Source: Holtermannia corniformis (Eukaryota; Basidiomycota; Tremellomycetes; Holtermanniales). From it: a DNA stretch of 64,000 bases. The translations under genes were made by a program, and so were the position numbers. Positions 54,694-64,000 of this stretch are shown in pieces (position 1 is the stretch's first letter; every line of letters begins with the position of its first letter). The DNA is taken from the NCBI GenBank assembly GCA_001599935.1, contig BCIJ01000025.1, forward strand, positions 191,117 to 255,116, read 5' to 3'. The notes below the pieces were generated by a model. It searched no databases, was not told where the DNA came from, and saw nothing but the letters and a program-made list of their open reading frames with translations.

Positions 54694-57600
54694 ATGAGAG
54701 CGATCACAAGCTCACTCGGGCTACTGCGGCCGCACGCACGCAGGGCGATCGCACTGCGGTCAATCGCAACGACGGCCGTGGTACAGGCGGAGAAGCCGCC
54801 GCGCGAGGAGAACAAGGGGTTGATCAGCGTCAGTCGCGCACCGGCTAGCGAACGAGCGGGCGTAGGCTGACACAAGATGCCATAGTCACTCTTGCATGGC
54901 TCGACAAAGGCTCAAGCAGAGGGCTTGGTCGTCGACAAGCAACACTCGAAGATTATCGGCCGTGGCAAGGTCAGTGCTGGCCCGGATGGACGGGTGCTTG
55001 CGCCCGGTGTGAAAGGATCAGATGTGACAGGCAGCAGTAGTGATCTTAACAAGCGTAGAGCTGCGGTAAGGCTGCCTTTCGAGCGTGTAGAGCTCGTGGG
55101 ACACATTTCAGCAGCTGAGCTCGGATCGCGTGTTTGCACCAGCACGTCATCCGTAACGACACGCGGGATGAGCCGCACAGCTGGACGGGTATGCAGTGAG
55201 ACGCTGGCCGGACTGGCCATCGAGTATCTCGTCGCACTCTGCAGCTATGTTGCTGTCACCCTGATCGTCTGCTGCAACGTCATTAGGCTTGCTCTGATCA
55301 GCTTTGAGCTGAGCGTCGAATCTGTTCAGGGAGCTACCTCAGGGTACTCTTGGCCAATTTTGAAGCGTGCCGACCGGTCGCCCTGGTCTGCGCGGATCAA
55401 AGTAGAGTCACACCAAGTGGATCTTGCCACCCACCATCCTGTGGATATGTGCGGCTACCGGAGGATCAAAGCGCTATCAGCCGTGACAGGCTGATAGGAG
55501 CAGATGCAATCCAGCAGCCGTCCGGTCAGGCGTATACATTCGATCGTTGCCCAGGACCTCGGCCGGTCTTCTCGCGGCTGCAGAACTAGCTGTGGTATGC
55601 CTTCCAGTATACGACAGGACAATTTGACAGCTTTGAGATGGCTGACGAACCTCGCTCGCTTGAGCTGCAACGTGTGTATAGAATACTGGTACAGCCTGGC
55701 TGCGGCGCCCTACGTCTGCCGCAGGAGCTACCAGCGACGCAACGCATCCCGCGCATCTCGAGGTGCAGGACTGTCACGACTAGCCCTTTAGGTCAGGCCC
55801 AGATCCAAAGCAGCTGCTGCGTAGCATCGATACGCGCCAGTAAGCTGCTCAGCAATGCCCGTTTCAGATCAGTGTAGGCTAGGCGGCAACTTAGGCGCTA
55901 TCAACCTGGCTGACCGAAGGTTGCCGGCTAGCCTACGATGCTTCAGATGAGCCTTGCTAGCACGCGTACCGACAACCCTGGAGGATTCGAATCGGTGCCC
56001 TCGGCAGAGTCACACTTTGGCTAGCCTCCTACTCGATGACCTGACGGGGCGCTTTTCCCCGAGGCGATTCCAACTAGAGGCTTGAGTCAATAGCACTCCT
56101 TTCTTGCCAACGATGGATCTGTAACACATTAGACCTTCGAGCCTCGCTCGTCGTGGGCTACGTGTCAGCTGCGACGTCTTCACTAGGCAGAGTAGATCGT
56201 CCTGTGCCGAGCCTAACACAGATCGTGTACGCCGTTGGTGATACTGAGCCGTGGCATGCTCGAATCTAGCCTTGACATGAGCTAGCTGTCTCATGGTGGC
56301 GCGGCGGCGCTGTAACGGGTCAAGCTGGTGAAACCCCTTCCAAACCGCAAGCTGGGAGGGCCAGCTGTTCATAGGCAGTGGTACCGCGAGCTGCGCATGT
56401 CAAAAGCGATGTCTGAACGAACCGTCTGACATATGACTCACCCAAGGTGCTTTCAGAGCTGCAGCTGCCTCCGTCCGCGTGCTTGGCTGTGATTATGGCT
56501 CAGCACAGGGGCGAATAGCTGATCGTTCAATCGCCAAATGCGTGAGTCTTGACATGCAGCGTTGAAGGTGTGATTGAGGGTCCGAGCCCTCAACGCTGGG
56601 CAATTGTGAGCCGGCCGACGACGACCCTGGATGAGGGTGAAGAAGACTAGTCAGCTCCTTGACGCTGATCAGGCCACTACAAGTCCTCATCGCGTGTTGC
56701 TCGTATGAACGGGAGTGGAAAGTGGGCGGATTCAAACGGTAGCCGATATAGTGCTCCGTCCTCTCACGCGCGCTCTATCCCTCCTGATTGATTTCCTGGC
56801 AAGAGTGCGCCTACGTTACCCTCGCGCAGCGTGGACGCTGCGAGATAGAACTAGGCTGCGCAACTGAGAGGCAGATGTTCGGGATACCACGCTGCGTCGC
56901 CTCTTCTGGACCCCGCTGACACTTGTACAGTACGTGCACGAGCTCATCACGCACAAAGTCAAGCCGGACAGGGTGGATGAGTACAAGAAGGCCGCGTGAG
57001 TCTGCTGTGACAGCTGCGCGCCCTGCTGATTTGATCAGCGAGACGTACTTTACGACGCTTGCGCGGGACCCGAACCTGCATGTCAAGCTGACGGGTAGTT
57101 GGGAGACGGTTGTCGGTCGCCTGGATACCTTCGGTGAGTCGTCTTGATCGGATACAAGGCTGAGCAGGCCGCAGTGCACATCCTCGAGTATGAAAACTAC
57201 AGCGGGTTTGACAAGTCGACGGCGCTGTTCGCCACCCACCCTGTGCGTCGCCTGTACCTCCGTGATCTGAGCTGACGCTTCATAGGAGCTACCCGGTCTC
57301 CTGAACAAGCTCAAGCCGTTCATCGACTCGCGCAACTCGCAGCTCATGTCCGAGTTTGCGTTCTGGGCGTCGTCCCCGCCGCGCGACTCTGGTGGCATCT
57401 TTGAGATGCGCTCGTACCAGCTCAAGCCGGGCACGCTGCTCGAGTGGGAGGCTGCTTGGCGGCGCGGGATCGAGTACCGACGGAAATACGTGGTGAGTCC
57501 TCTGTGCGGCGAGATGGCGCGGGCTGAGCATGCGGTACAGCAACCTGTCGGTGCGTTCTTTGGTCAAGTAGGGCAGCTGCACGAGGTGCACCACATCTGG

Positions 57601-57840
57601 CAGTACCCGTATGTGTCTATGCCCACCGCTCATGAACACGCTGACACTGCGCAGGAGCATGGAAGAACGCAAGGCGACGCGCGAGCAGGCTTGGAGTGTC
57701 GGCGGGTGGAGCGACACGGTGCAGCAGGTCGGTCGAGGGATTACGTTTGGAGCAAAGCTGACGTCCCTCAGACGGTCAAGCTCGCGCAGGGGATGCAGAG
57801 CGCCATTCTCGTCCCGCTCCCGTTCAGTCCGCTCAAGTGA
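54694..57840 (+). CDS. NIPSNAP-family mitochondrial protein
   Basis: Mitochondrial protein; animal NIPSNAP1/2 act as mitophagy signals. Exon 1 (54694-54828) encodes an Arg-rich targeting peptide: MRAITSSLGLLRPHARRAIA, then LRSIATTAVVQAEKPPREEN. Exon 2 (54886-54969) reads SLLHGSTKAQAEGLVVDKQH, then SKIIGRGK. After a 1,961-nt intron, exon 3 (from 56931) continues YVHELITHKVKPDRVDEYKK. Then ETYFTTLARDPNLHVKLTGS, WETVVGRLDTF, VHILEYENYSGFDKS, IFEMRSYQLKPGTLLEWEAA, GQLHEVHHIWQYP and the end KLAQGMQSAILVPLPFSPLK. TGA is at 57838-57840. Two ferredoxin-like NIPSNAP repeats are present. All other introns are about 45-60 nt. It is convergent with histone H3. Confidence 0.87.
54970..56930 (+). other. 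1,961-nt intron of NIPSNAP
   Basis: Donor GTCAGT after IIGRGK (phase 0), acceptor TTGTACAG preceded by GCTGACAC, before YVHELI. It is the longest intron in the window. Open frames inside (for example 54970-55494) show no family pattern. A TTCGAATC tRNA-like motif near 55988 has no matching stems. No LTR or inverted terminal repeat seen. Confidence 0.8.
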
Positions 57841-58018
57841 TTTCAGTCGTTAGGTTGTCAAGTCATGAAATGGACGCGTGCAAATGGGATGCCATGATCT
57901 CATCCATGCAAGCATTGATTACAAATACACCGTCGAAAGCATGATCATGGAAAAGTGGGAAAGATGAGAGCGAAAACGAAATGACTGAAAGGGTTCGACC
58001 GGCGGGAGCGCGAGGCGC

Positions 58019-58974
<956 letters not shown>

Positions 58975-59333
58975 CTACGACTGGGTCGAGTATCCGTTCA
59001 CTTGTGAGGCGTCACAATTGTCCTGCTGCCAAACTGTCTTCTGTTCTTCGAAATACTCTTTGAACGAGCGGGCAGAGGCCTCGTTCGCGATCGAACTATA
59101 CTGCACAGGCGACTCCCATACGAGATAAGGCTGTTCCGGATCTCTCTTGAAGGCGCTGAAGTTGGTATAGGGAGGTTGGTGGTTCGCTTCCGCGGTGAGA
59201 GTCAGATCTACATCGGCTTCAATCTTGTACGCTGGGTCTCGCCTCCTTGAGTCACGGTTGCCAGACTCATTGACAAAATAGTTCAGCTACCGCGTCCCTC
59301 CTTGTCAATGTACTCGATGAGTGTGGCCGTCAT
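58975..59333 (-). CDS. Small orphan protein (about 103 residues), two exons
   Basis: Exon 1 from ATG at 59333 reads MTATLIEYIDKEGR and ends at a GTAGCT donor. A 45-nt intron (acceptor CTCAAG) joins to RRDPAYKIEADVDLTLTAEA. Then NHQPPYTNFSAFKRDPEQPY, LVWESPVQYSSIANEASARS and FKEYFEEQKTVWQQDNCDAS, ending STQS, TAG at 58975-58977. The frame is clean and codon use looks coding, with aromatic and charged residues spread evenly. No signal peptide. Family unknown. It is too interrupted for a plain ORF scan to find. It sits next to a second small orphan gene and the Copia element. Confidence 0.55.
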
Positions 59334-59553
59334 GGTCGTGAGCGTCGAGCTCTTGTGAAGCCTATGCTTATATCTTCTCGCTAGCTGACGCCTTCTTACG
59401 AATGCACAAAGGAGCACCTGAGATCTCACTGTCGCCACCGAAAGCAGGCGCTCAGAAGGCGTGCGACGCCTTCCGACTCAACTAGCACGAAGCCCTCCGC
59501 GATGCAACGCCATGCAGCAATGACCCGGGCGCGAACCGCAATGAATGCTTCTA

Positions 59554-59919
59554 CTAGTTGGAGGATTGTGCGCTACGTATCTTACAGCGTTTGTCCCACT
59601 CAGTACGCGCCATCTCCAAAGCCCTACGATAAGACTCTTGCCGGGTTTCTGTCGTCCCGATCGAGCTATAGGCAGTGGCGGAAGCCCCCTCCTCGTCCTT
59701 GACCTCGAAAGCTTCATCATTGGGAACGTTCGTATCTGCGTTCGTATCTGCGTTCGTATCTTCGCTGCGCAAGTCGACAGCAACTTTAATAAAGTGCGCC
59801 CAACGGTTGCCGGCGCTCCTTTGCACCAGGGTTCCATCGTCGTGCAGCGCATACGTGATCGGCCCAACGCCGCGATTTTCACCGTCGATGGGTATCAAGC
59901 TGGTTAACTTGTAGCCCAT
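59554..59919 (-). CDS. Small orphan protein with a 4-residue repeat
   Basis: From ATG at 59919: MGYKLTSLIPIDGENRGVGP, ITYALHDDGTLVQRSAGNRW, AHFIKVAVDLRSED, then a TNADTNADTN repeat from a 12-bp DNA array. After that come acidic AFEVKDEEGASATAYSSIG and the helix ESYRRALEMARTEWDKRCKI. 121 residues, no intron, no signal peptide. Family unknown. A small beta domain plus C-terminal helix is my reading. Confidence 0.55.
   Translation of the reverse strand: MGYKLTSLIPIDGENRGVGPITYALHDDGTLVQRSAGNRWAHFIKVAVDLRSEDTNADTNADTNVPNDEAFEVKDEEGASATAYSSIGTTETRQESYRRALEMARTEWDKRCKIRSAQSSN
59727..59762 (-). repeat. 12-bp tandem repeat, three copies, in coding sequence
   Basis: CGTTCGTATCTG occurs twice perfectly and a third time with one change (ends CTT). 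It encodes repeats of Asp-Thr-Asn-Ala on the minus strand. Confidence 0.9.
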
Positions 59920-60242
59920 GGTGGTGGTATGCAAGAGGCAAACGAAGCATTCTCCCCAGCCTTTATAGACGCGTACGCCTTCCCCAGATGGCCTGTGATG
60001 CAATACACGGAAGGGATGTACGGCCTCCGTTCTAGCTGAAATGCTGATATCTTGAATGACGATCGAAGCGCGAACGCAGCAAATGCCACTAAGGATTGGA
60101 GGGAAGGGAAAGAAGCCTACGACTTCAAAGGTGCCATGGGCTCTATGCAGTCATGCATGCGTCGCGAGGTGGCTCGACTCAGTGTGATGCTTTTGCTTAG
60201 CCATGTGCTCGGACTGGTGGTGGGTCAAGTACGGTTCAAAAG
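59920..60242. other. Region between orphan gene and Copia LTR
   Basis: 323 bp. Holds the promoter of the gene at 59919 and the left flank of the Copia element. The 5 bp before the LTR are AAAAG. No other feature recognised. Confidence 0.4.
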
Positions 60243-60472
60243 TGTTGGATTACGCCACGCAGCCAGCCATCCCGGCGGAGGGCGCCGGATCCGGCGAACA
60301 CTACATCCGGCGCGGATGTAGCCAAGACAAGTCTGGCGCGCAGAGGATGTAGGCAAGACGCCTAGGATACTGCATCCGGCGAGACATCAGGGACGTCAGA
60401 GTTGTAGGCGAAAACCTACAAAGTAGAGCCGTAGCGAGCGAGATGCATCACTGTTCTTCCCATCATCTAACA
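60243..60472 (+). repeat. 5' LTR of the Copia element
   Basis: 230 bp, TG...CA ends with short inverted termini. Internal inverted repeats are CTACATCCG/CGGATGTAG (about 60303-60323) and a TTGTAGG/CCTACAA hairpin (about 60400-60421). The second copy is the solo LTR at 41647-41886 in opposite orientation. Confidence 0.92.
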
Positions 60473-60487
60473 GATTAAGAGTCTGTC
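60473..60487 (+). promoter_or_regulatory. Probable primer-binding site (tRNA-Lys anticodon-loop half)
   Basis: GATTAAGAGTC starts right after the LTR. Its reverse complement, GACTCTTAATC, is the anticodon loop region of tRNA-Lys(CUU). Copia elements are known to prime from tRNA halves cut in the anticodon loop (initiator Met in Drosophila copia); use of Lys here is inferred from the match. Confidence 0.6.
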
Positions 60488-60526
60488 TTACCGAGCTAGC
60501 AAGCACCAGAGCCATCGTCAATCACC

Positions 60527-62851
60527 ATGTCCGACAACACGGGCACAGCCAAGGGTGTGGGAAGTACCTTTATCGCAAAGATACCCGTCCTCACCGGCAT
60601 TGACAACTACTCTGCATGGCGCAGCGCCGTGCTAGCGTACCTTCGCTCTGAGCAAGCCGACGGGGTCGTGCTTGGGCTCGTGCAAAGGCCAGGGATCCCG
60701 CCAAGGCTCTTTGGAATCGAGCCAGACGACGCGGCGGCAAACGAAAGCCTCAGGTTGGCCTTCGCGCGCGCGACGTCAATCGTACCGGCTGGCCTCAACG
60801 ACGCCGAGTCGAAGGAATTCCGGGAATTCAACCGCCAAGAGGCCAAGGGAGCCGTCATCCTACTCACCATCGCCGAGTATCTTCGAACCGACGTCGAAGA
60901 CTTGGCCAGCACCCGGGAGCAATGGGAGTATCTGGAGAAGATCCACCCGATCGGCACCGACAACGTCCGCAACAAGATCAAGCGTCAGCTCGCGACNCTC
61001 GTCCTCACTTCCACGGCACCCACCGATATGCGATCTCATATCATCCGATTCAACGGCTTGATCTCGCAGGCGAAGGCGGCCGGACTCGACTCGATCCTTG
61101 AGGTCGGCACNCGCGTNCAGACNTTCGTNGACACGCTCGGCGCCGAGTTTACGCTTTGGAAGCANAACTTCAAGCANGANAGGCGTTTGGAGGCGGAGGG
61201 ACAGTGGGTGGCGACCATGAACAAGCTCTGGAACGAGGAGATCATCGCGAGGGAGACGGCGAGGCAAGAAGTGGCTATGTTCGTCAGCAAGCCTAAAGGG
61301 GCGCGGAAGGATCGCCGCGACGACGACAATGGACGCACCCGCACGCCAAGACCCGCCAACGCCGCCGCCAACTCCGCCAATACCGACACCGTCAAGAAGG
61401 ACACAAGATCGAGAGGAAGCCGAGGGAGAGGACGGCCGGGGCGAGGGAGTCAAGGCGAGGACAGGGACGACGGCTGCTACAACTGCGGTAAAGCTGGGCA
61501 TTACGCGCGAGATTGTAGGCAGCCGAAGAGGGAGAAGGAGAGAGGAGAAGACGCCAAGCTCCTGAGCTACGATTCAGCCGACTCGATCAACGAGTACGCG
61601 CAGATGGCAAGGACCGACGTACCCTCCTCCGCAAGTCCCTCTCCCACCGACACCTGGCTCGTCGATTCTGCCTGCACGGCGTCCGTATCGCCCGACAGAA
61701 CCTTGATCAATCGATACCGTCATCTTGATCAACTTGTACGCTTCAACGTTGCTGAGGACGGCACCCAGATCGACGCGATCGGCGTAGGCGAGACCCAGCT
61801 GCGCCTTGAAGGCAGCGGCAAGACTGTGACCGTCAGTCCAGTCTACTTCGCGCCGAAGGCATCAAACAACTTGCTCTCGGCCACCGCGATGCTCAGCAAA
61901 GGCTGGGCGATGTACGCAGATGCTCGCGGAGGGCACCTCGCGAAAGGAGAAGGCAAGATTCAACTTACGATGTTGGATCGGTTCCTTCACGCCGATGCCG
62001 TCCGGGACGGGCATGCGGCGTACCATGTGGCTCAAGTTTCGAAGCTTGAGCTCGAGCACCGGCGCCTAGGACACATAGGCGTGCACCGCCTCATCGAGCT
62101 CGCCAAACGTGGCTTGCTTCGATACTCGTACGACGAGATCTGCACCGACGGCTTCAAAGGTGCCGACTGCTCAACTTGTCAGTCGTACAAAGCCGTGCGC
62201 GCGCCGAAGGGACGTACCTTGCCTCGAGCCGACGAGGACCTGTCCCTNATCCACATCGACTTGGCAGGGCCATTCGAGCCGTCGAAGATCGGCAACATGT
62301 GGTTGGTCGTCATCGTGGACGACAGATCCGGCGCCGTTGCCGCGGTGCCGACGGCCAAGAAGTCCGATGCGCTCGACGTGTTGCGCAAGATCGTCACGCT
62401 CTGGGAGCGTCAATTTGGCAAGATCGTCAAGAGGATTCGCAGCGACGGCGAAAGCGTGCTGGATAGCAGAGAGGCGAAGGCCTGGTATGGTCAGCTCGGG
62501 ATCCTTCATCAAGTGTCGCCGCGCCACACGCCGGAGCTCAACGGCAAAGCCGAAAGGACGATTCGCACCATCAAGGAGGGCACGAGAGCCATGGTGAACG
62601 GCAGCGGCATGGGCCATGCCTATTGGGACCGCGCGTCAGAGTACGTCGCCGTCATCCTCAACAAGTCCACGATCGACAGAGCCGGAATATCGGCCTGGGA
62701 GAAGATCACAGGCAGGCAAGCAGGGCTTGCGAGCGTCCGAGAGTTCGGCTCATACGGTGTGGTGAAGACGAACCGGGAGGTGCGAGGAACTGGGACCATA
62801 GACGGTCAACGGGATCAGAGACGCTGGAGAGAGCTGGAAGCTCTGAGTTGA
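60527..62851 (+). CDS. Copia Gag-protease-integrase polyprotein (no RT/RNase H)
   Basis: 774 residues from ATG at 60527. The gag part has LTGIDNYSAWRSAVLAYLRS and helical capsid-like sequence. A CCHC zinc knuckle CYNCGKAGHYARDC spans residues 317-330. The protease motif is WLVDSACTAS, with Asp380 and Ala in place of the usual Gly. GAG-pre-integrase HHCC motif: LEHRRLGHIGVHRL and CSTCQSYK. The integrase core has Asp578 (IHIDLAGP), Asp640 (RSDGES) and Glu676 (NGKAERTI), an exact D-x35-E spacing. The frame diverges after GSYGVVKTNREVR and ends in unrelated residues. Nine ambiguous bases (N) lie in the frame, all at third codon positions. Fungal transposon protein, not linked to any pathogen. Confidence 0.9.
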   Translation: MSDNTGTAKGVGSTFIAKIPVLTGIDNYSAWRSAVLAYLRSEQADGVVLGLVQRPGIPPRLFGIEPDDAAANESLRLAFARATSIVPAGLNDAESKEFREFNRQEAKGAVILLTIAEYLRTDVEDLASTREQWEYLEKIHPIGTDNVRNKIKRQLAXLVLTSTAPTDMRSHIIRFNGLISQAKAAGLDSILEVGXRXQXFXDTLGAEFTLWKXNFKXXRRLEAEGQWVATMNKLWNEEIIARETARQEVAMFVSKPKGARKDRRDDDNGRTRTPRPANAAANSANTDTVKKDTRSRGSRGRGRPGRGSQGEDRDDGCYNCGKAGHYARDCRQPKREKERGEDAKLLSYDSADSINEYAQMARTDVPSSASPSPTDTWLVDSACTASVSPDRTLINRYRHLDQLVRFNVAEDGTQIDAIGVGETQLRLEGSGKTVTVSPVYFAPKASNNLLSATAMLSKGWAMYADARGGHLAKGEGKIQLTMLDRFLHADAVRDGHAAYHVAQVSKLELEHRRLGHIGVHRLIELAKRGLLRYSYDEICTDGFKGADCSTCQSYKAVRAPKGRTLPRADEDLSXIHIDLAGPFEPSKIGNMWLVVIVDDRSGAVAAVPTAKKSDALDVLRKIVTLWERQFGKIVKRIRSDGESVLDSREAKAWYGQLGILHQVSPRHTPELNGKAERTIRTIKEGTRAMVNGSGMGHAYWDRASEYVAVILNKSTIDRAGISAWEKITGRQAGLASVREFGSYGVVKTNREVRGTGTIDGQRDQRRWRELEALS

Positions 62852-64000
62852 GACGGGACCAAATTGTAGTTCGTGCGATTCGGTGCGACTGCGACTGCAG
62901 TCGCATCATCGCATTCATCCAACAAACAACCACAGTCTATTTTACAAACTTCGTACTTTCTCGATAAAACACACGCGCAGGGCCGGCCAAGGCTCACCCA
63001 CACTACTGGACTACTAGGGACGCTTTTAGTAGGACGCTCTAGTGTAGTTTCTCCACATCTGGTGATCAGAGCGGATTCGCCACCCTACACTTGTCGACGG
63101 GCGTTGTTGCGGACAACAACCCTTAAAGTTGTAGGGGAGGGGTGAGTAACGCTTACCATCGACCTCGGAACGACTTATCTACAAACATCGCGGCCCTGCG
63201 AATCGCAGGACATGAAGTTTTGCCTAGTGGCGAGGCGGCGATGTGGATGCTGAATCCAGATGAGTCCTCTCTTTGTTTTGAATTGCATGCGTGCCGGAGC
63301 ATCCTCAGTGCGAGGGGACGGTGGGGCAGACACAAAGAGTGTGCGAAGATGTTTCGCAGTTCCGCAGTCGACCGATCTCTGNGTAACACCGGAGCAAGGT
63401 TGTACTTGGTGGAGTCAGCACTTTGCTTTGATATGCAAGCGTCTCGGCGCATCCCCAGCGAGGGGAGACGAGAGGGCAGACGCAAGGTGCTCGNACCGAT
63501 GTGGTGCGATCCAGGGAGTACTAGCCCTGAGAGGATGGTGATTGTCCTCAGACACGCGGATGTAGCGTCGTCGAAGTCTCTCTGCATGCGTCAGGACGTC
63601 TCCCGCTGGCGGGGAGCGCTCCAGAGGGCAGAAGAGTACAAGGCTGGGTGCAAGTCGCATCATGTCGCAGCCTTTAGACGGATTTTGCAGTGCTGTTCGC
63701 CGCTGTGCCGGCGCAACACTCTGACTGTGGGAGCGAGCTTATTCGTTGTGCATTGGACGCGACGCTGGCTGACAGCAAGGCAAATGCATATGGGCTGCAG
63801 TTTCGCACTAGAAACTGCCGCTGCGAAAGCTCAGACTCAACCCTGATGGCCTGGGCAGGACATTGCGCTCCTCTCCCAGCGCGGGTTCGAGTGGGGAAGA
63901 ACGACGATTCTCCCCTCAGCGCTCGTCGAACGCCGCTGACTCAGCAAGGTCAAGTGACCTGCAATGCGCTTCCGCAGGAGTCGTACTAGCGGGACGATTG
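62852..64000. other. Right flank of the Copia remnant to the window end
   Basis: 1,149 bp. An AT-richer stretch at 62900-62970 is followed by repeat-like sequence from about 63140. Two ambiguous bases occur (63382, 63494). Open frames here (for example 63142-63846) are not supported as genes because they cross degenerate repeats. Confidence 0.5.
63262..63660. repeat. Degenerate tandem repeat, about three units
   Basis: Unit 1 (about 63265-63352) and unit 2 (about 63411-63505) align over about 90 bp with spacing near 147 bp. Example matches are CTTTGTTTTGAATTGCATGC against CTTTGCTTTGATATGCAAGC, and CGAGGGGACGGTGGGGCAGA against CGAGGGGAGACGAGAGGGCA. A weaker third unit lies at about 63575-63650. 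It is an old, diverged local duplication. Confidence 0.6.

Larger units (their letters stand above)
60243..62851 (+). mobile_element. Truncated Copia-type LTR retrotransposon
   Basis: A 5' LTR (60243-60472, TGTTGGAT...TCTAACA) is followed directly by a primer-binding site and one reading frame with gag, protease and integrase. Similarity to Copia stops near 62790, within the region after the integrase core. Reverse transcriptase, RNase H and a 3' LTR are not present in the window. Element order protease-integrase without RT in between marks it as Copia rather than Gypsy. Confidence 0.88.

Noticed and set aside
54970..55494. Open frame continuing from NIPSNAP exon 2 as a separate gene
   Set aside because: Family similarity stops exactly at a GTCAGT donor, and NIPSNAP sequence resumes in frame at 56931.
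55970..56030. TTCGAATC motif inside the NIPSNAP intron as part of a tRNA gene
   Set aside because: The flanking bases do not form a T-arm stem on either strand, and no matching acceptor or anticodon arm was found.
62900..62930. ATCCAACA-like sequence downstream of the Copia frame as a 3' LTR end
   Set aside because: Only a few bases match; the surrounding 200 bp share nothing with the LTR at 60243.

Overview
The window is nuclear DNA of a basidiomycete fungus. Evidence: GC-rich, compact genes on both strands; many short spliceosomal introns (about 40-60 nt, GTGAGT/GTCAGT/GTGCGT donors, CTGAC/CTAAC branch points close to the acceptor); and fungal families (PacC, Heh1/Src1, Nop8, Bcp1, DUF1776, a basidiomycete-type double-psi beta-barrel secreted protein). 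A member of Pucciniomycotina is my best guess from gene style, but that is inference. No rRNA, tRNA, CRISPR array or bacterial-type operon was seen.

1-40 kb is a housekeeping block. In order: an ER Hsp70 of the Lhs1/GRP170 type ending in an HQEL retention signal (-); a 66-residue SERF protein (+); the inner nuclear membrane protein Heh1/Src1 (-); a DUF1776 protein (+); the HORMA protein Rev7/MAD2B (+); the alkaline-pH regulator PacC/Rim101 (+); a DH/PH RhoGEF (-); an unnamed Ser-rich protein (+); a secreted DPBB protein (-); Bcp1 (-); a Nop8-like RRM protein (+); an intracellular GH3 beta-glucosidase (-); a polytopic membrane protein (+); a small secreted protein with Kex2-like sites (+); a 35-residue metallothionein hidden by two introns (+); an unnamed basidiomycete protein (+); an RWD/Prp3-C protein (-); and a GRAMD4-like membrane protein (-).

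40-54 kb mixes conserved and lineage-specific genes: small orphan proteins, a solo LTR with a clean 5-bp target duplication at the end of a host reading frame, a macrodomain hydrolase, a secreted glutaminyl cyclase, a RING protein, a trypsin-fold protease with a broken tandem copy, and a SET-domain methyltransferase.

54-64 kb holds NIPSNAP, histone H3, two small orphan genes and a Copia-type retrotransposon. The element has an LTR, a primer site, and gag, protease and integrase, but lacks reverse transcriptase and RNase H. A degenerate tandem repeat follows to the window edge.

Two themes stand out. First, intron sizes are split: almost all are about 40-60 nt, but four conserved genes (pacC, the gene at 18272, BCP1, NIPSNAP) each carry one intron of 0.96-1.96 kb with no recognisable content. 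Second, very small exons (7, 7, 7, 13 and 14 nt) and tiny spliced proteins are common, so simple ORF calling misses real genes here (SERF, metallothionein, the protein at 58975-59333). I assigned exon joins by reading frame, splice signals and family resemblance. None is supported by transcript data.
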